Below are positions 60,504-64,000 of a stretch of 64,000 nucleotides of DNA, piece by piece. Source of the DNA: Asparagopsis taxiformis (Eukaryota; Rhodophyta; Florideophyceae; Bonnemaisoniales; Bonnemaisoniaceae). The stretch is from assembly GCA_030407315.1 (NCBI GenBank), contig JALQPE010000946.1:48322-112321 (forward strand). The letters are read 5' to 3'. The notes beneath the pieces are model-generated. The model did not search any database and was not told the origin of the DNA. It worked only from the letters and a program-made list of their open reading frames with translations. Both the position numbers and the translations under genes were made by a program. Each line of letters begins with the position of its first letter. Positions within the stretch are counted from its first letter, which is position 1.

Positions 60504-62115
60504 GGCTGGGCTCGATTGCCGAGGACTACGATTCTAGTGATTCGCGTCTAGACAGCGATTCTGGCAGTGTCTGGAAGGTTTGGAGTTTCTGTCCTAGAAT
60601 GGGGAACAGGCACCATTGACGCGGTTGGATGCAATGGGCGATTCACCTTGTTCGTCCGATGAATCGGCTGCCTGCGTTGTACTGCATCCTATGAGACAGA
60701 AGAATGGTGTGACGTATCGAGTGGCAAGCGCTCGAGAATCGGGTTCATACAACTCGGTTTGGCTTCGATTACAGCGATCAAAATGAAAAAGGTACCATCC
60801 GGATTAGAGCGTTCTTACACCATCAACCGACACTTCAGGGCGTTACTTTCGAGCGCCGTGACACGGTCATTTCCAGCTGGTCCGGTCATGTTGTGAATGT
60901 CACATACATGTCTCAGACTTGTGACGGCATTTCGCGTTATTCAGAAAAAACAGTGGCTGACAAGTGACAATACTTGATATGTCTCTGGACACGCGCTGTT
61001 CGATTTGTACAGAGGAAGCACGGCCATTGGAGAATTGTAGAAAAGCGTTGACAAAATTTGTGATGAGACCATCTGGAAACAATTCTGCTTACAGCGCAGC
61101 AAGCTCGAATCGTACACCGTCTCACAACGCCATATGAAACTGGGCCATTCCTCTGGATGAGCGAGCGAAGCGTAATGGCCCGACAAATAGGTATTTTGAG
61201 GTTCAGCATGTGAAGCACTATGTGCTTCCTAATTTGCTAAATTGAAGCATGAGCGTTGCAACGATTACACCGCCAGTTCCCGACCAAGAAAATGACTATC
61301 ATCTGTAATTTACTACACACACTCTCAATAGCTTCAGAGCTTGTTTCCGCCGCCATGAGGAGAACAGCTTATACTCAGTGCGTGCGCGGGATACAGCTAA
61401 TCTACGGCTGGTGAGCGTGTTTCGGGGGTGTTGGCGTTCAGAAATGGCCATGTCTTCAACCAATCTCAGAGACAGATACGTAGCACGTACATATTCCAGG
61501 TGTGTCATACCGAGACATGTACCGTTTCAAAATGAGACTTTGGAGCCAGCTCCGCAATATTGCGTCCAGTGACACCACACTTCGCCTTACGGGCCGTACA
61601 CAGCGAGCGAAGCAGAATAATTTGCCATGTTGAAATTTTGTCAAAACGATAACAGCAGCGCCTTACGAGTACACTACGGCTACCTTGCACAACGTGCCAT
61701 ACAGCGGAGGTGTCGTGAGGACGCAGTACGTACAGAAGCCACACTTTCCTGCCAGCAGTGTCCAATGTTCTACAGCAGCTCGCGAGAGACAACGGTCTCC
61801 ACTACACGTATGTACCACACGCACACGATATTTTTTCCGCGCTAGCGCGTTCAGGCAAATTTTATGGAAAACCGATGCATGCAACGAATAACAACTGTCC
61901 TATTTCGCACTCGCGAAGCACAACCAGATCTCAACACCTCCTGCATGGGGTTGCTCAACTAGTGGCCTCAAATTATAATCACTCATTGGCGCGACTACAC
62001 GTTGAAAAGTTTCAGTGGACCAGTACTGACCCACTGATCTTTCAACTGAAAGTAGTACACCACCATGAAACAACGATAGACTACACTACACATAGCTCAA
62101 ACTTGCAATTCCAAT
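60504..62115. other. intergenic, nothing recognised
   Basis: Short overlapping ORFs on both strands only; no LTR, RNA gene or family member seen. Confidence 0.4.
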
Positions 62116-62975
62116 CTAGGATGCAGCGAGAAGGCATTGATTCGTAACGGCGCTAATACCCATCCCGTCCACACCTCTAGTACTGACGCATCGCCTGCAG
62201 CAAGCATCCACAATGCCTGTCCATCCGCAGCAAACGTACCAACACTGCCCGGATCGCACGCCAAATTGAACAAAATCCGTTACACAACCATTGTAGCAAT
62301 TCAACGCCTCTTCCTGCGCCCTACGTTGTCCAGCAACACACCGTAAACGGCGGCAGTGGAGAGCCGTCATTTGTCACCGGAGCATACACAGTCACCGTGG
62401 CTGCTGTAGTTCCACACGTGCACACGCCATCGATAGCTGTCTGACCGATCGGCCCAGAGAGAGCAAACGAGCACATCTGTGACGGGGTGGGTGTCACGCT
62501 GCTAGACGGCGTGGCCGCCGGTGATGCGGATGGCGTGTCGAAGCAGCCGGTGTCATACTCGCGCTTGCAGCTGGCGAGGAAGAGGGTGACGGTGCTGGGC
62601 TGCTAGACGCGGGAAGCATAATAGGCGGGAGCACCACAACTGGTGGCACGGGCACTGCAGGCAGTACTGGCAACGTTTGCGGACGACGGATAACCACGCA
62701 GCGGAAGCCACGTCGTCGACGACGACGACGACCAAGTCGGCACGGACGTACAGCACATATGTCAAACGTTAACCTGCGGCGGAGAAAACGGGCACATTGG
62801 CGGAGTGCACGACGTCTTCGGATGAAACAGCGGCCATTGCATTCGAACAGTTGGCGGTCAGTGGTGGAGATCTGGTCGTTGTATATGGACGCCGCCTCGG
62901 TTTAGTGCTGCTCACGCTGTGCGGGAGACAGATGGCGAGGAGCAGGAGTGCGAAGATAGTTGTGCGGGGGTTCAT
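62116..62975 (-). pseudogene. secreted cysteine-rich family pseudogene, member H
   Basis: Family order is preserved but spread over several frames. A signal peptide (MNPRTTIFALLLLAICLPHS) opens at 62975. The N-module with C-x3-C-x10-C spacing and a GFRC end lies in a second frame (~62700-62860). The Pro/Ser/Thr linker follows, then the C-domain start (MCSFALSGPIGQ, VCTCGTT) in another frame (~62350-62540), and the end (LNCYNGC ... CCRRC ... TNQCLLAAS) in yet another. At least four indels are needed. The last six residues and stop are family-like. This is a decayed member at the right end of the cluster. Confidence 0.8.
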
Positions 62976-64000
62976 GATGGATGATGGATGGACGTGTTGT
63001 GGTAGATGTGGTATATGGTTGGATGGCCCAGAGCGGCGGGGTTATAGACGCAGCGGGGAGGAAGGTCATTTGTCTTTTGGGTGGACTTCAGGTCCCGAGA
63101 TTGTGCAATACGGGGATGAATTGTGCGTTTCAACGTTGTGTTTTGACATCTGTTGAGACAGTGCGAGATGAATGATGCTAGGGTTGGCGGTATTGAATCG
63201 GGCAGTGCATGATAGATCGCGTCGATTCGATGAGAGCCATTTTGACATCGTCACGAGATTGTTGTGAGGGTGGCGCGCGTATGGAATGAGTCAATACGCG
63301 TCAGAGCGACGGTTACAGCAACACTCAAGTTGAACATGTCGTGCATCAAACGTCACATCGGTCATGCAAACTCGAGTTGTGGCCTGGAAGCTTACATCAC
63401 TGTATGTATCTTGCGTGTATGAGATGTGCGCATTATTTCATAATTTGCAGGAGATTGCCTATTGAGGTGCATTGATTGAGGTGAATTAGACAAAATTTGT
63501 GTGGAATCGCATCAGATTCCCCTCCGATGGACAGTTACAACTGCCGGACATGTCGTGCGTGGACGCATTATATAACAATTTGCTGGTTGCTGGCCTGCGT
63601 TCTGTATAGATGGAGTAAGTGAAGTCATGGCAATCTTCCAGCGAAACACTTGGGGAATACTTTTGTGCCATCCCGGGAGAAGGGAAGACAAAATGGCCCG
63701 TGCCAATGTCGCACGGCTAGACGGCCAAAATATCATCCTGCTGGCGTCTCCTGCGGAATGAAACTGCAGAGCGGCAAATGGTACATTTCGTTTTGCCTCG
63801 TCGACATGAACATGACAGGCAGATGCCTGCTCTGACAACATGATGCAACTCTACCAAAACATACCCTGTGCTTCATACAGATAAGGCGCCCGACCAATTG
63901 TCACAATCATGTGCATTCCAGTTCCGTCAGTGGTCGCAGTGAATTGCCTCTCTTCTGTGGTCCAGCGATGGCGAGTTCGTTTCACCAGTGTTTGCCATCT
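62976..64000. other. right-edge intergenic, nothing recognised
   Basis: No family member, LTR or RNA gene seen; ORFs are short and overlapping. Confidence 0.4.

Overview
The window looks like repeat-rich, intron-poor nuclear DNA from a eukaryotic microbe or alga. It holds LTR retrotransposons, TATA-type promoters 75-115 bp ahead of uninterrupted genes for secreted proteins, and no bacterial operons, Shine-Dalgarno sites or CRISPR. A red alga is one possibility (intron-poor genes; aquatic copia elements of the GalEa type are known there), but the species cannot be settled from the sequence alone.

Left part (1-1847): the 3' end of a Ty3/gypsy element (integrase with a chromodomain-like tail, polypurine tract, 332-bp LTR). 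It sits inside the first unit of a large head-to-tail array of a Ty1/copia element (1848-35476). The repeat unit is exactly 4834 bp: a 395-bp LTR plus a 4439-bp internal part that is almost wholly one 1477-codon gag-pol ORF. Six complete units and one interrupted unit share single LTRs. The only difference I found is a silent TTA/TTG change marking the two right-hand units. Two features of this element stand out: its primer-binding site matches the anticodon arm of initiator tRNA-Met and contains the gag-pol start codon, and a Tudor-like domain lies between integrase and reverse transcriptase. The array ends inside the RNase H region of an older copia relic (35477-35782), followed by a tRNA-like remnant.

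Right part (37.7-63 kb): a cluster of eight related genes (one +, seven -) for an unrecognised family of secreted proteins. Each has a signal peptide, an Arg-rich six-cysteine module, a Thr/Ser/Pro linker and a C-terminal ten-cysteine domain. One member has a duplicated N-module, one is frameshifted at its last cysteine, and one is a pseudogene. A chromodomain-bearing Ty3/gypsy element (39301-44955; LTRs identical by eye, 5-bp target duplication) sits between the first member and the rest, and a 128-bp solo LTR lies just beyond it.

The retrotransposon genes serve their own copying and integration: Gag packaging, protease, integrase, reverse transcriptase and RNase H. The secreted family probably acts at the cell surface or outside the cell, but nothing here shows its exact job.
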